From NCBI GenBank assembly GCA_963675655.1, contig OY776489.1, positions 2,852,001-2,916,000 of the forward strand: 64,000 nucleotides of DNA. Reading direction: 5' to 3'. This DNA comes from CAXXOK01 sp963675655 (GTDB lineage Bacteria > Bacillota > Clostridia > Christensenellales > Aristaeellaceae). Made by a program: the position numbers and the translations under genes. Positions 9,087 through 16,823 of the stretch are shown in pieces (within the stretch, counting starts at the first letter, position 1; the number at the start of each line of letters is the position of its first letter). The notes under the pieces were generated by a model. It was given only the letters and a program-made list of their open reading frames with translations. It did not search any database and was not told the origin of the DNA.

Positions 9087-9114
9087 ATTTTGCAACATTC
9101 CACTGTAAAATATT

Positions 9115-9160
9115 CAAATTGGGAATCCGTCGTAAGTGATTGCGACGGATTCCCAATTTG
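9115..9160 (+). terminator. Perfect 18-bp hairpin after thiI
   Basis: Bases 9115-9132 are the exact reverse complement of 9143-9160, with a 10-base loop. It closes the operon that ends with thiI. The following bases are CCTATATATA rather than a T run, so it is not a textbook intrinsic terminator; it may also act in 3'-end protection. Confidence 0.6.
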
Positions 9161-9269
9161 CCTATATATATACGAATTATGTTATATTATAAGGTACAGA
9201 GTCGGCTTTCATTCATGGATTGGGTAAAATCTACCCTAAAATATTGTTAAGAAATTGTCAAAACAGGGA

Positions 9270-9298
9270 TTGCATGACGGATATAAATGCGGTATAAT
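9270..9298 (+). promoter_or_regulatory. Sigma-A promoter of the glycolytic operon
   Basis: TTGCAT at 9270-9275 and a perfect TATAAT at 9293-9298 are separated by 17 bases. The predicted start near 9305 falls at the left edge of a tandem operator-like repeat, fitting repression by the downstream CggR protein. Confidence 0.75.
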
Positions 9299-9305
9299 TC
9301 CATGT

Positions 9306-9342
9306 GGGATGAAATTCGTCCATGCGGGTCAAATCTCGTCCC
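9306..9342 (+). promoter_or_regulatory. Tandem CggR-like operator
   Basis: Two imperfect copies of a 16-base unit, GGGATGAAATTCGTCC at 9306-9321 and GGGTCAAATCTCGTCC at 9326-9341, repeat with a 20-base period. This matches the layout of the Bacillus subtilis CggR operator (two CGGGAC...TGTC half-site pairs with the same period). It lies between the promoter and the regulator gene. Autoregulation by the encoded CggR is inferred. Confidence 0.65.
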
Positions 9343-9360
9343 GTACAGAGGAGAGGAACG

Positions 9361-10383
9361 ATGCAGGACGATTACTTTTCGCTGATGCAGAAAATTGCGC
9401 CCGATCTGGCACAGGAGATCGAGCGGCGCGCGCTAGTGTTGGAGCGGATAGACGCTTTACAGCCGGTCGGCAGGCGGCAGCTTGCTATGCGCCTGAATCT
9501 GCCGGAACGCGAAGTGAGAACAGTGGCGGCTTTACTTAAAGAGCGCGGCTTGGTAGAATTAGATGCCGCAGGGATGAGTCTGACGCCGGAGGCTGCCGGG
9601 ATACTGCCGCAAGCAAGGCGTTTCAGCCGGGATCTGCGGGGACTAACCAAGCTGGAAACCGCATTAAGTAAACTATTGGATGTGCCGCGGGTATATGTGA
9701 CCCCGGGAGATTACGACGAGGACCCGCATGTGCTGCACGAGGTTGGCCGGATTGCTGCCGGACGTTTACGTTCCTTCCTGCATAGCGGAGCGACGTTGGC
9801 GGTTACGGGAGGACAAACCATACACGAAGTGGCGCAAGCGCTAACCACAGGGACACCTATGAATGTAATGGTTGTTCCGGCACGCGGCGGTATCGGCAGG
9901 GCGCTGGAAACACAAGCTAATACCATTGCATCGGAGATCGCAAAACGGTTAGGCGGGCACCATAGGCTAATGCATCTGCCGGATCAGTTGGACGAACAGG
10001 CATTGGCTGAGCTTCGCAAATTAAGCGAGGTAACCGAAACGCTGGAACTTCTGCAGCGCGCTGATGTAGTGCTATACGGTATTGGCCGTGCAGACGATAT
10101 GGGCCAAAAACGGCAGCTACCATCCGATGTGCTGGCAAGCGTTCTGCGCCAGGGTGCGGTAGCGGAAGCGTATGGCTGCTATTTTGACAACGATGGTCAC
10201 GTTGTGTTTTCAGCATCAAGCGTTGCGCATGATTTGGGCAAGCTGAAACCGGATTGTGCGATGCTCGCGGTTGCCGCAGGGAAACGTAAAGCAACGGCTA
10301 TCCGAGCGGTCATGAAGAACCGCCCGCAGGCAATGTTGGTAACAGACGAGGGCGCGGCAAGAGCCATGCTCGGTATTGAGTGA
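9361..10383 (+). CDS. cggR: Central glycolytic genes regulator, SorC/CggR family
   Basis: A 340-residue protein, the same length as B. subtilis CggR. The N-terminal part is a winged helix-turn-helix (RRQLAMRLNLPEREVRTVAA, about residues 38-57). The rest is a SorC-type sugar-phosphate-binding domain with SGATLAVTGGQTIHEVAQAL and VVPARGGIGRALETQANTIA. CggR represses glycolytic genes and is released by fructose-1,6-bisphosphate. Its position directly before pgk-tpiA-gpmI supports the name. Start ATG 9361 follows GAGGAGAGG; in-frame codons further up lie in the operator. Confidence 0.9.
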   Translation: MQDDYFSLMQKIAPDLAQEIERRALVLERIDALQPVGRRQLAMRLNLPEREVRTVAALLKERGLVELDAAGMSLTPEAAGILPQARRFSRDLRGLTKLETALSKLLDVPRVYVTPGDYDEDPHVLHEVGRIAAGRLRSFLHSGATLAVTGGQTIHEVAQALTTGTPMNVMVVPARGGIGRALETQANTIASEIAKRLGGHHRLMHLPDQLDEQALAELRKLSEVTETLELLQRADVVLYGIGRADDMGQKRQLPSDVLASVLRQGAVAEAYGCYFDNDGHVVFSASSVAHDLGKLKPDCAMLAVAAGKRKATAIRAVMKNRPQAMLVTDEGAARAMLGIE

Positions 10384-10427
10384 TTGCACTAGTCCTCAAG
10401 GGACTTGGCAATAAATTTGCAGGAAAT

Positions 10428-10463
10428 GCGACTGGAATCTGCTTGTGTTAAGCGGAATGTCGC
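10428..10463 (+). other. Intercistronic hairpin between cggR and pgk
   Basis: GCGAC 10428-10432 pairs with GTCGC 10459-10463, and inside it CTGCTT 10439-10444 pairs with AAGCGG 10450-10455 around a 5-base loop. A smaller hairpin, AGTCC/GGACT, sits at 10391-10405. This is where gapA stands in Bacillus and where that transcript is processed. A role in mRNA processing or stability here is inference. Confidence 0.4.
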
Positions 10464-10509
10464 GGTCAAATGTTTCCGAAAAGAAATGATTCACTAAGGA
10501 GTGTGCAGT

Positions 10510-11697
10510 ATGGCGAAGAAAACCATTGAGGACATCCAGGTAAAAGGGAAAAAAGTGCTCGTGCGCTGCGACTTTAACGTACCGCTGGATGAAAACCGGG
10601 TCATTACGGATGAAAACCGAATCCGCGGAGCGCTGCCGACCATTCAATACCTGATGGAGCATGGCGCCCGTGTCATTCTGTGCTCCCATTTGGGCCGTCC
10701 CAAGAACGGCTTTGATATGAAATACTCCCTCAAACCGGTAGTGGAGCGGTTAAGTCAACTGCTGGGTAAAGAAGTACCGCTTGCTAAAGATGTAGTTGGC
10801 CCGGACGCCCATAAACTGGCAGACGAGCTGAAGGATGGCGACGTTATGGTAATTGAAAACGTCCGCTTCCATCCTGAAGAAGAGAAAAACGATCCCGAAT
10901 TTGCCAAGCAGCTTGCTTCGCTGGCCGAAGTTTATGTGAACGACGCTTTTGGCACGGCGCACCGCGCGCATGCTTCCACAGAAGGCGTTGCGCACCTGCT
11001 GCATCCCGCCGTTGCCGGTTTCCTGATCGGCAAAGAGCTTTCCATTATGGGCAAGGCGCTGGAAGATCCCGCGCGTCCTTTTGTGGCTATCCTTGGCGGC
11101 GCTAAGGTGAGCGACAAGATCGGCGTTATTACCAATTTACTGGAGAAGGTAGATACGCTGATTATTGGCGGCGGCATGAGCTACACCTTCCAAAAAGCGA
11201 TGGGCGGCCGCATCGGCAAGAGCTTGCTGGAAGCAGACAAGATTGATCTTGCAAAGGAACTTTTAGAGAAAGCAAAAGAAAAAGGCGTTAAGCTTCTACT
11301 GCCGATCGATAATATTGCTGGTGACGATTTTAGCAACGATGCCATGCGTATTACCGTGCATAGCAAGGAAATTCCCGATGGCTTTGAGGGCATGGATATC
11401 GGCCCCAAAACGCAGGTGATTTTCTCCAACGAAATCGTAAACGCAGGGACAGTGGTTTGGAATGGCCCGATGGGCGTTTTCGAATTTGAGAACTTTGCCG
11501 AGGGCACGCGTGCGATTGCCAAGGCAATGGCAGAATGCAATGGCGTTACCATCATCGGCGGCGGCGACAGCGCGGCGGCAGTGGAACAGATGGGGTACGC
11601 CGATAAGATGACCCACGTTTCTACCGGCGGCGGCGCAAGCCTTGAATTCCTCGAAGGAAAAACCCTCCCCGGTGTTGCGGCGTTGGATGACAAGTAA
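10510..11697 (+). CDS. pgk: Phosphoglycerate kinase
   Basis: A 395-residue enzyme of normal length that transfers phosphate between 1,3-bisphosphoglycerate and ADP in glycolysis. Family blocks are KVLVRCDFNVPLDE, LCSHLGRPK, VNDAFGTAHRAHAST, GGAKVSDKIGVI, and the C-terminal GGGDSAAAVEQMG and VSTGGGASLEFLEGK. ATG 10510 has AAGGAG about nine bases upstream; GTG 10501 overlaps that site and is less likely. It is the second gene of the cggR operon. Confidence 0.98.
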   Translation: MAKKTIEDIQVKGKKVLVRCDFNVPLDENRVITDENRIRGALPTIQYLMEHGARVILCSHLGRPKNGFDMKYSLKPVVERLSQLLGKEVPLAKDVVGPDAHKLADELKDGDVMVIENVRFHPEEEKNDPEFAKQLASLAEVYVNDAFGTAHRAHASTEGVAHLLHPAVAGFLIGKELSIMGKALEDPARPFVAILGGAKVSDKIGVITNLLEKVDTLIIGGGMSYTFQKAMGGRIGKSLLEADKIDLAKELLEKAKEKGVKLLLPIDNIAGDDFSNDAMRITVHSKEIPDGFEGMDIGPKTQVIFSNEIVNAGTVVWNGPMGVFEFENFAEGTRAIAKAMAECNGVTIIGGGDSAAAVEQMGYADKMTHVSTGGGASLEFLEGKTLPGVAALDDK

Positions 11698-11715
11698 TAT
11701 AATAACAACTGGAGA

Positions 11716-11785
11716 ACGCAGACGGAGAAATTTCTCCGTCTGCGTCGGCATGCTCTGAGATATTTTGCTGAAAAAGTGTTTCAGC
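11716..11785 (+). other. Perfect 30-bp palindrome and second hairpin between pgk and tpiA
   Basis: Bases 11716-11730 are exactly complementary to 11731-11745, giving a 30-base perfect palindrome with no spacer. A second stem, GCTGAAA 11767-11773 with TTTCAGC 11779-11785, follows. Neither has a T run, so they are more likely mRNA processing or stability elements in the 143-base spacer than terminators. Confidence 0.55.
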
Positions 11786-11840
11786 GGGAAGTAGAAAGGG
11801 CATGTTCACTGAGTAATTACCAGATAAGGAGCGAAACATC

Positions 11841-12593
11841 ATGCGTAAACCCTTTATTGCCGGAAACTGGAAGATGAATAAAACCCCCGCCGAGGCTGCG
11901 GAATTGGTAAAAGAACTGGTACCGATCGTAAAAGACGCCGATTGTGATATCGCCGTTTGTGTACCCGCTGTTTGCTTTGACGCCGTGCAAAAGATCGTCG
12001 CAGGTACAAACGTCCACTTGGGCGCGCAGAATGTGCACTTTGCCCACAGCGGCGCATACACCGGTGAATTGAGCGTTGATATGCTCAAAGCCTGCGGCGT
12101 GGAATATGTTGTGATCGGCCACAGCGAGCGTCGGCAATATTTTGGTGAAACCGATAAAACGGTTAACCAGCGCGTTAAGGCTGCCGTAGCCGGTGGTTTG
12201 ATTCCCATTTTGTGTGTCGGCGAGATGAAGGACGAGCGTGAGAACGGCTATACCGACGCTATTGTGGAATATCAAACCCGCATGGCATTGACCGGTTTGA
12301 CGGCCGAAGAAGTGAAGGACATCGTCATTGCATACGAACCTGTTTGGGCAATCGGCACCGGTTTAACCGCTACCGATGAGCAGGCCAACGAAACCATCGG
12401 CGTCATCCGCAGCGCGCTGGAGCGTCAATATGGCAAAGCGGTGGCGGATGCAGTACGCATCCAGTACGGCGGAAGCATGAAACCCAACAATGTAAAGGGC
12501 TTAATGGCGCAGCCGGAAATCGACGGCGGGTTAATCGGCGGCGCTTCGCTGAAAGCGGAAGATTTTGCTGCTATCGTGCTGTATAACAAGTAA
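11841..12593 (+). CDS. tpiA: Triosephosphate isomerase
   Basis: A 250-residue TIM-barrel enzyme interconverting dihydroxyacetone phosphate and glyceraldehyde-3-phosphate. Motifs include GNWKMNKT with the catalytic Lys, VIGHSERRQYFGET with the catalytic His, AYEPVWAIGTG with the catalytic Glu, and the phosphate-binding QYGGSMKP and GGLIGGASL. An AAGGAGCG site precedes ATG 11841. It is the third gene of the glycolytic operon. Confidence 0.98.
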   Translation: MRKPFIAGNWKMNKTPAEAAELVKELVPIVKDADCDIAVCVPAVCFDAVQKIVAGTNVHLGAQNVHFAHSGAYTGELSVDMLKACGVEYVVIGHSERRQYFGETDKTVNQRVKAAVAGGLIPILCVGEMKDERENGYTDAIVEYQTRMALTGLTAEEVKDIVIAYEPVWAIGTGLTATDEQANETIGVIRSALERQYGKAVADAVRIQYGGSMKPNNVKGLMAQPEIDGGLIGGASLKAEDFAAIVLYNK

Positions 12594-12634
12594 ACTGCAA
12601 ACACTGTAACGGACAAGCATAAGGAGTATCGTGA

Positions 12635-14182
12635 ATGGATAAAACCATGACGGCGCTGATCATCATGGACGGGTTTGGCATCAATCCCGCCCATGAAGGC
12701 AACGCTATTTTTCAGGCGGGAACCCCGCATTTAGACGAGCTGATGAAAACCTACCCTCACACGCAAATCGGCGCGAGTGGAATGGATGTCGGTTTGCCGG
12801 ATGGCCAGATGGGCAACAGTGAAGTCGGCCATTTGAATATTGGCGCCGGACGCATTGTATACCAGGAATTAACCCGCATTACCAAGGATATTCAAGATGG
12901 CGTTTTCTTCGAAAAGAAGCCGCTTTGCGACGTGATGGATCAGGCGCGCAAACAGGGCAAAGCAATCCATTTGATGGGTTTGCTGAGCGATGGCGGCGTG
13001 CACAGCCATAACAGCCATCTGTATGCGCTGCTGGACATGTGCAAAAAGCGCGGCGTTGAAAATGTATACGTGCATTGCTTCTTGGATGGCCGTGATGTAC
13101 CGCCCTCCAGCGGGATTCACTACGTTAAAGAGCTGGAAGCGAAATTACAGGAAATTGGTGTTGGTAAAATAGCCACGGTCATGGGCCGCTATTGGGCAAT
13201 GGACCGCGACAACCTGTGGGATCGCGTACAAAAGGCATATGATGCGATGGTATACGGCGAAGGTAAAACTGCCGACAGTGCTGTTGCGGCTGTTGAACAG
13301 AGCTACGCGATTGGGGAAAAGGGATACGATGAGTTCGTGTTACCGACGGTTGTACTTGCTAATGGCAAACCGACGGGCGTTATCGCACCTGAAGACGGCG
13401 TGATTTTCTTTAACTTCCGTCCGGACCGTGCCCGTCAGCTGACACGCACCTTTATTCAGCCTGATTTTACCGGATTTACCCGTAAAAACGGTTATTTCCA
13501 CGTAAACTTCGTCAGCATGACACAGTATGATGAAACGTTTACCGGTCTTTCCGTTGTGAATCCGCCGGTAAAACTCATGAACACGCTGGGTGAGTACTTG
13601 GCCAGCGTGGATAAAACACAACTGCGCATTGCGGAAACGCAGAAATACGCGCATGTAACCTTCTTCTTCAACGGCGGCGTAGAGAAGCCGAACGAAGGAG
13701 AGGACCGCATTCTTGTGCCGTCTTCAAAAGTTGCGACATTTGATATGAGTCCGGAAATGAGCGCATTTGAAGTGGCCGGTAAGGCGATTGAAGAGATTAA
13801 CGCGAAAAAGTATGATGTGATGATCCTCAATTTCGCCAATTGTGATATGGTTGGTCATACCGGCGTGATGGAAGCGGCAGAAGAGGCTGTACTGGCAGTT
13901 GATGATTGCGTTTGGGCTGTTGTGCGCGCAATTTTGCGTAATGGCGGCCGTGCCTTTGTTACAGCTGACCATGGCAATGCCGATCAGATGGTCGATCCTG
14001 AAACGCATGAACCCTTTACCGCGCATACAACTAATCCTGTTCCGTTTATTGCAATCGGGCCGGAGATGATCGGGCGGAAACTGCGCGATGGCGGAAGACT
14101 TTCTGATATTGCGCCGACTATGCTTTCCAGTATGGGGGTTGAAATCCCCGCAGAAATGACCGGAAAGAGCTTGCTGGCGTAA
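12635..14182 (+). CDS. gpmI: 2,3-bisphosphoglycerate-independent phosphoglycerate mutase
   Basis: A 515-residue binuclear-metal enzyme interconverting 3- and 2-phosphoglycerate. The catalytic Ser is S62 in GQMGNSEVGHLNIGAGR; other blocks are HCFLDGRDVPPSSG, FFNFRPDRARQLTR, and the metal-binding ANCDMVGHTG and VTADHGNADQM. Length is standard for the family. It is the last gene of the operon; a terminator follows and no enolase gene is present. Confidence 0.98.
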   Translation: MDKTMTALIIMDGFGINPAHEGNAIFQAGTPHLDELMKTYPHTQIGASGMDVGLPDGQMGNSEVGHLNIGAGRIVYQELTRITKDIQDGVFFEKKPLCDVMDQARKQGKAIHLMGLLSDGGVHSHNSHLYALLDMCKKRGVENVYVHCFLDGRDVPPSSGIHYVKELEAKLQEIGVGKIATVMGRYWAMDRDNLWDRVQKAYDAMVYGEGKTADSAVAAVEQSYAIGEKGYDEFVLPTVVLANGKPTGVIAPEDGVIFFNFRPDRARQLTRTFIQPDFTGFTRKNGYFHVNFVSMTQYDETFTGLSVVNPPVKLMNTLGEYLASVDKTQLRIAETQKYAHVTFFFNGGVEKPNEGEDRILVPSSKVATFDMSPEMSAFEVAGKAIEEINAKKYDVMILNFANCDMVGHTGVMEAAEEAVLAVDDCVWAVVRAILRNGGRAFVTADHGNADQMVDPETHEPFTAHTTNPVPFIAIGPEMIGRKLRDGGRLSDIAPTMLSSMGVEIPAEMTGKSLLA

Positions 14183-14213
14183 ACACAGCAAAGGAATAGT
14201 ATGTAAACGTATA

Positions 14214-14242
14214 AGCCCGGAGCTGTTACGGCTCCGGGTTTT
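14214..14242 (+). terminator. Rho-independent terminator of the glycolytic operon
   Basis: CCCGGAGC 14216-14223 pairs with GCTCCGGG 14231-14238 around a 7-base loop and is followed by TTTT; two further weak pairs extend the base of the stem. Confidence 0.85.
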
Positions 14243-14561
14243 GCGTACATAAAATTAATAAGATGCGATATAGCAAAGGGGATGTATGCACACATGATAA
14301 TTTGGCAGCTGTATTTGCTTGAAGTATCGCGGTATAAATATGGCTGCTTAACAAGCCACTATATACAGGTTTGCGCGCCGACGAAAAATCAACATGATGT
14401 AAGATTCCTGTTCGCAAAATTTAAGAAATAGAAACAAACTTACTGTAGTAAATATTGTCAATTTCATATCATAATCGCGGAAGCGTTGTATTTTCAATGT
14501 ACTAATGCCGGGAAATGATACGTATAAATGAAATCATCATGGGAATCCTGTAACAATTTAC
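14243..14561 (+). other. AT-rich non-coding stretch
   Basis: No convincing gene is visible between the gpmI terminator and the response-regulator promoter. Short frames on the minus strand lack ribosome sites and family features. I see no RNA motif I recognise. Confidence 0.5.
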
Positions 14562-14590
14562 TTGATTTTTTCGTTAATTCGCTTTACAAT
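14562..14590 (+). promoter_or_regulatory. Sigma-A-like promoter of the two-component operon
   Basis: TTGATT 14562-14567 and TACAAT 14585-14590 have a 17-base spacer, placing transcription start near 14597, about 67 bases before the response regulator. The match is partial, so other starts are possible. Confidence 0.55.
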
Positions 14591-14663
14591 ATTGTTAAAC
14601 GTGGCGATTTTATCTTTCATAGTCGACACGATCTTGCTGATTCGACACGAAAGGATGTAGCCT

Positions 14664-15356
14664 ATGGCAAAGCGAATTTTGCTTGTTGATGATGAACCTT
14701 TGATTATCAAAGGCCTTAAATATACATTGGAACAGGAAGGCTTTGAAACGGATTCCGCCGCTGATGGCGAAGAAGCGCTGGCAAAGTTCTTTTCCGGCAA
14801 TTATGATTTTATTCTGCTGGACGTAATGCTGCCCAAATTGGACGGCATTACCGTTTGCCAGCGCATACGCGAGCACAGCAACGTGCCGATCATTATGCTG
14901 ACGGCCAAAGGCGAGCATATTGATAAGATACTCGGCCTAGAGTATGGCGCCGACGATTACATGACCAAACCTTTTAACATACTGGAGGTTAAGGCCAGAA
15001 TCAAAACCATTATGCGCCGCGCGAATGGCGCCCAGCAAAACGAAGTGAAAAAAGTCATTCGCGTACACGATATGGAAATTAACTCCGTGAACCGCGCAGT
15101 TACACTGGGCGGTAAGGATGTACGACTGACGGCGAAAGAATTTGACCTGTTGCAAATGTTTGTGAATAACCGCGGCAAAGTATTCAGCCGCGAGGCAATG
15201 CTTGAGACCGTTTGGAAATACGATTATACCGGCGATGCCCGCACGGTGGATGTACATATCCGACGCCTGCGGGAGAAAATTGAACGTAACCCCGCTCAAC
15301 CGGAGTTTATCTTTACCAAGTGGGGAGTGGGCTACTATTTCACCGATAAAGATTAA
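14664..15356 (+). CDS. OmpR/PhoB-family response regulator
   Basis: A 230-residue two-domain regulator. The receiver (about 1-120) has the acidic pair in LLVDDEPLI, the phosphoacceptor D53 in FILLDVMLPKLDG, and the switch/Lys region MLTAKGE and DYMTKPFN. The C-terminal domain is a winged helix with RLTAKEFDLLQMF and TVDVHIRRLREKIE. It resembles WalR/ResD/PhoP types, but the regulon cannot be read from sequence. It overlaps the kinase gene and is followed by two GerMN lipoproteins, suggesting envelope control. Confidence 0.93.
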   Translation: MAKRILLVDDEPLIIKGLKYTLEQEGFETDSAADGEEALAKFFSGNYDFILLDVMLPKLDGITVCQRIREHSNVPIIMLTAKGEHIDKILGLEYGADDYMTKPFNILEVKARIKTIMRRANGAQQNEVKKVIRVHDMEINSVNRAVTLGGKDVRLTAKEFDLLQMFVNNRGKVFSREAMLETVWKYDYTGDARTVDVHIRRLREKIERNPAQPEFIFTKWGVGYYFTDKD

Positions 15357-16812
15357 GAATCCGTTTGCCTCCATCCGTTGGAAAATCGTACTCGCCTTCC
15401 TGCTGGTCGTTGGTGTGAGCTACTATGCGGTTGCCACATCGTTGATAGGCTTGGTGGGCGATTATCTATTCGCGGATCGGCGCACACAGGATCAAGCAAA
15501 TACGGAGAAATTGGCGGTGGAAGCAGCGCCGCTATTTGCTGATGCACAAATGGACGAACTGCAAACCCTGCTTACCACATCCGGCGGCGAACTGGGCGGC
15601 CGCTTGATGGTACTGGATGTAAACGGAAAAGTGCAGGCCGACAGCTATTCCGAGCTAAATGGCTCGCGGATAGAATTGCCGGAAGTGATTACGATTCTCA
15701 ACCAGGAAAAAATGGTTGATTATGGCGTGCATCAGCTGGGATCGCAGCAAACGGTGACAATCCTTTCTTTTTTAACGCCGCTGGATGAAAACGCACAGTG
15801 GGTAGGGTACTGTACGGCGGCAATGGTACAAAACGGAACGACGATTGGCATTATGCTTTTTTCATCACAAATACAGGATATGATGCAGCGGTTAATTGTG
15901 CTGCAAAATCGCATGGCGATGTATTTCATCATTGCGGCTGTTATCGCTATGCTGATTGCCCTGATCATTTCGCGTGTCATTACCAAACCGATCATTACGC
16001 TAACACGCGGCATTCAGCGTATGGGTCACGGCGATTTATCCGTGCGGGTGCCGGCGAAAGGCAGTGGAGAACTGCGGAAATTGGCGGATACATTTAACAT
16101 TATGTCGGAAAAGCTGGAATTGTTGGATAAAAGTCGTAACCAGTTCGTATCCAATGCCAGCCATGAATTGAAAACGCCTTTGGCAACGATGAAGATTCTG
16201 CTGGAGAACATCATCTACCAACCGGATATGGATGCAGAGGTACGCACCGAATTCCTCTCGGATGTGAACCGGGAGATTAACCGCTTGAATCTGATTATCA
16301 GTGACCTGTTAACGCTGGTCAGCATGGATAGCAAGAGTATGCGGCTGCAAAGAGAAACATTCAAGTTTGCGGATGTCGTGTCCGACGTTACCCATCGTTT
16401 GGCGATGGTGGCAGAGAAGCGGCATCAGGACATTAAACTGCATATCTCGGACAACTGCGAAATGTATGCCGACTGTGCAAAACTAACACAAGTGGTCTAC
16501 AACATTATGGACAATGCAATAAAGTATACACCGGAGGGCGGCTTAATCCGTGTACGGTTGATCCGTTCCGGTCGTGACGCCATCCTGAGCGTAACCGATA
16601 ATGGCCCGGGAATCCCCAAAGAAGATCAACCGCACATCTTTGACCGTTTTTACCGGGTGGATAAAGCCCGCAGCCGTGATACCGGCGGAACGGGACTTGG
16701 GCTTAGTATCGTCAACCAGCTCGTGCTGATGCATGGGGGTACGATTTCAGTGCAGAGCGAAGAAGGAAAAGGGTCTACCTTCACTGTTGAATTGCCGATT
16801 CATCAAGGCTAA
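15337..16812 (+). CDS. Membrane sensor histidine kinase, partner of the upstream regulator
   Basis: About 491 residues from the start proposed here. Order: transmembrane helix (about 8-35), extracytoplasmic sensor region (about 36-180), second helix, HAMP, HisKA with NASHELKTPLATMK (phosphoacceptor near H276), and a HATPase_c domain with MDNAIKYTPEGG, DNGPGI and GTGLGLSIV. No ATG, GTG or TTG lies in frame between 15283 and the first helix. The best candidate is ATT 15337, with GGGGAG nine bases upstream, inside the end of the regulator gene. Alternatives (TTG 15280, ATG 15250 or 15235) would add an unlikely tail. Start confidence is low; the kinase call is firm. Confidence 0.88.
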   Translation: MSPIKIKNPFASIRWKIVLAFLLVVGVSYYAVATSLIGLVGDYLFADRRTQDQANTEKLAVEAAPLFADAQMDELQTLLTTSGGELGGRLMVLDVNGKVQADSYSELNGSRIELPEVITILNQEKMVDYGVHQLGSQQTVTILSFLTPLDENAQWVGYCTAAMVQNGTTIGIMLFSSQIQDMMQRLIVLQNRMAMYFIIAAVIAMLIALIISRVITKPIITLTRGIQRMGHGDLSVRVPAKGSGELRKLADTFNIMSEKLELLDKSRNQFVSNASHELKTPLATMKILLENIIYQPDMDAEVRTEFLSDVNREINRLNLIISDLLTLVSMDSKSMRLQRETFKFADVVSDVTHRLAMVAEKRHQDIKLHISDNCEMYADCAKLTQVVYNIMDNAIKYTPEGGLIRVRLIRSGRDAILSVTDNGPGIPKEDQPHIFDRFYRVDKARSRDTGGTGLGLSIVNQLVLMHGGTISVQSEEGKGSTFTVELPIHQG

Positions 16813-16823
16813 GGGGGAAGAGC

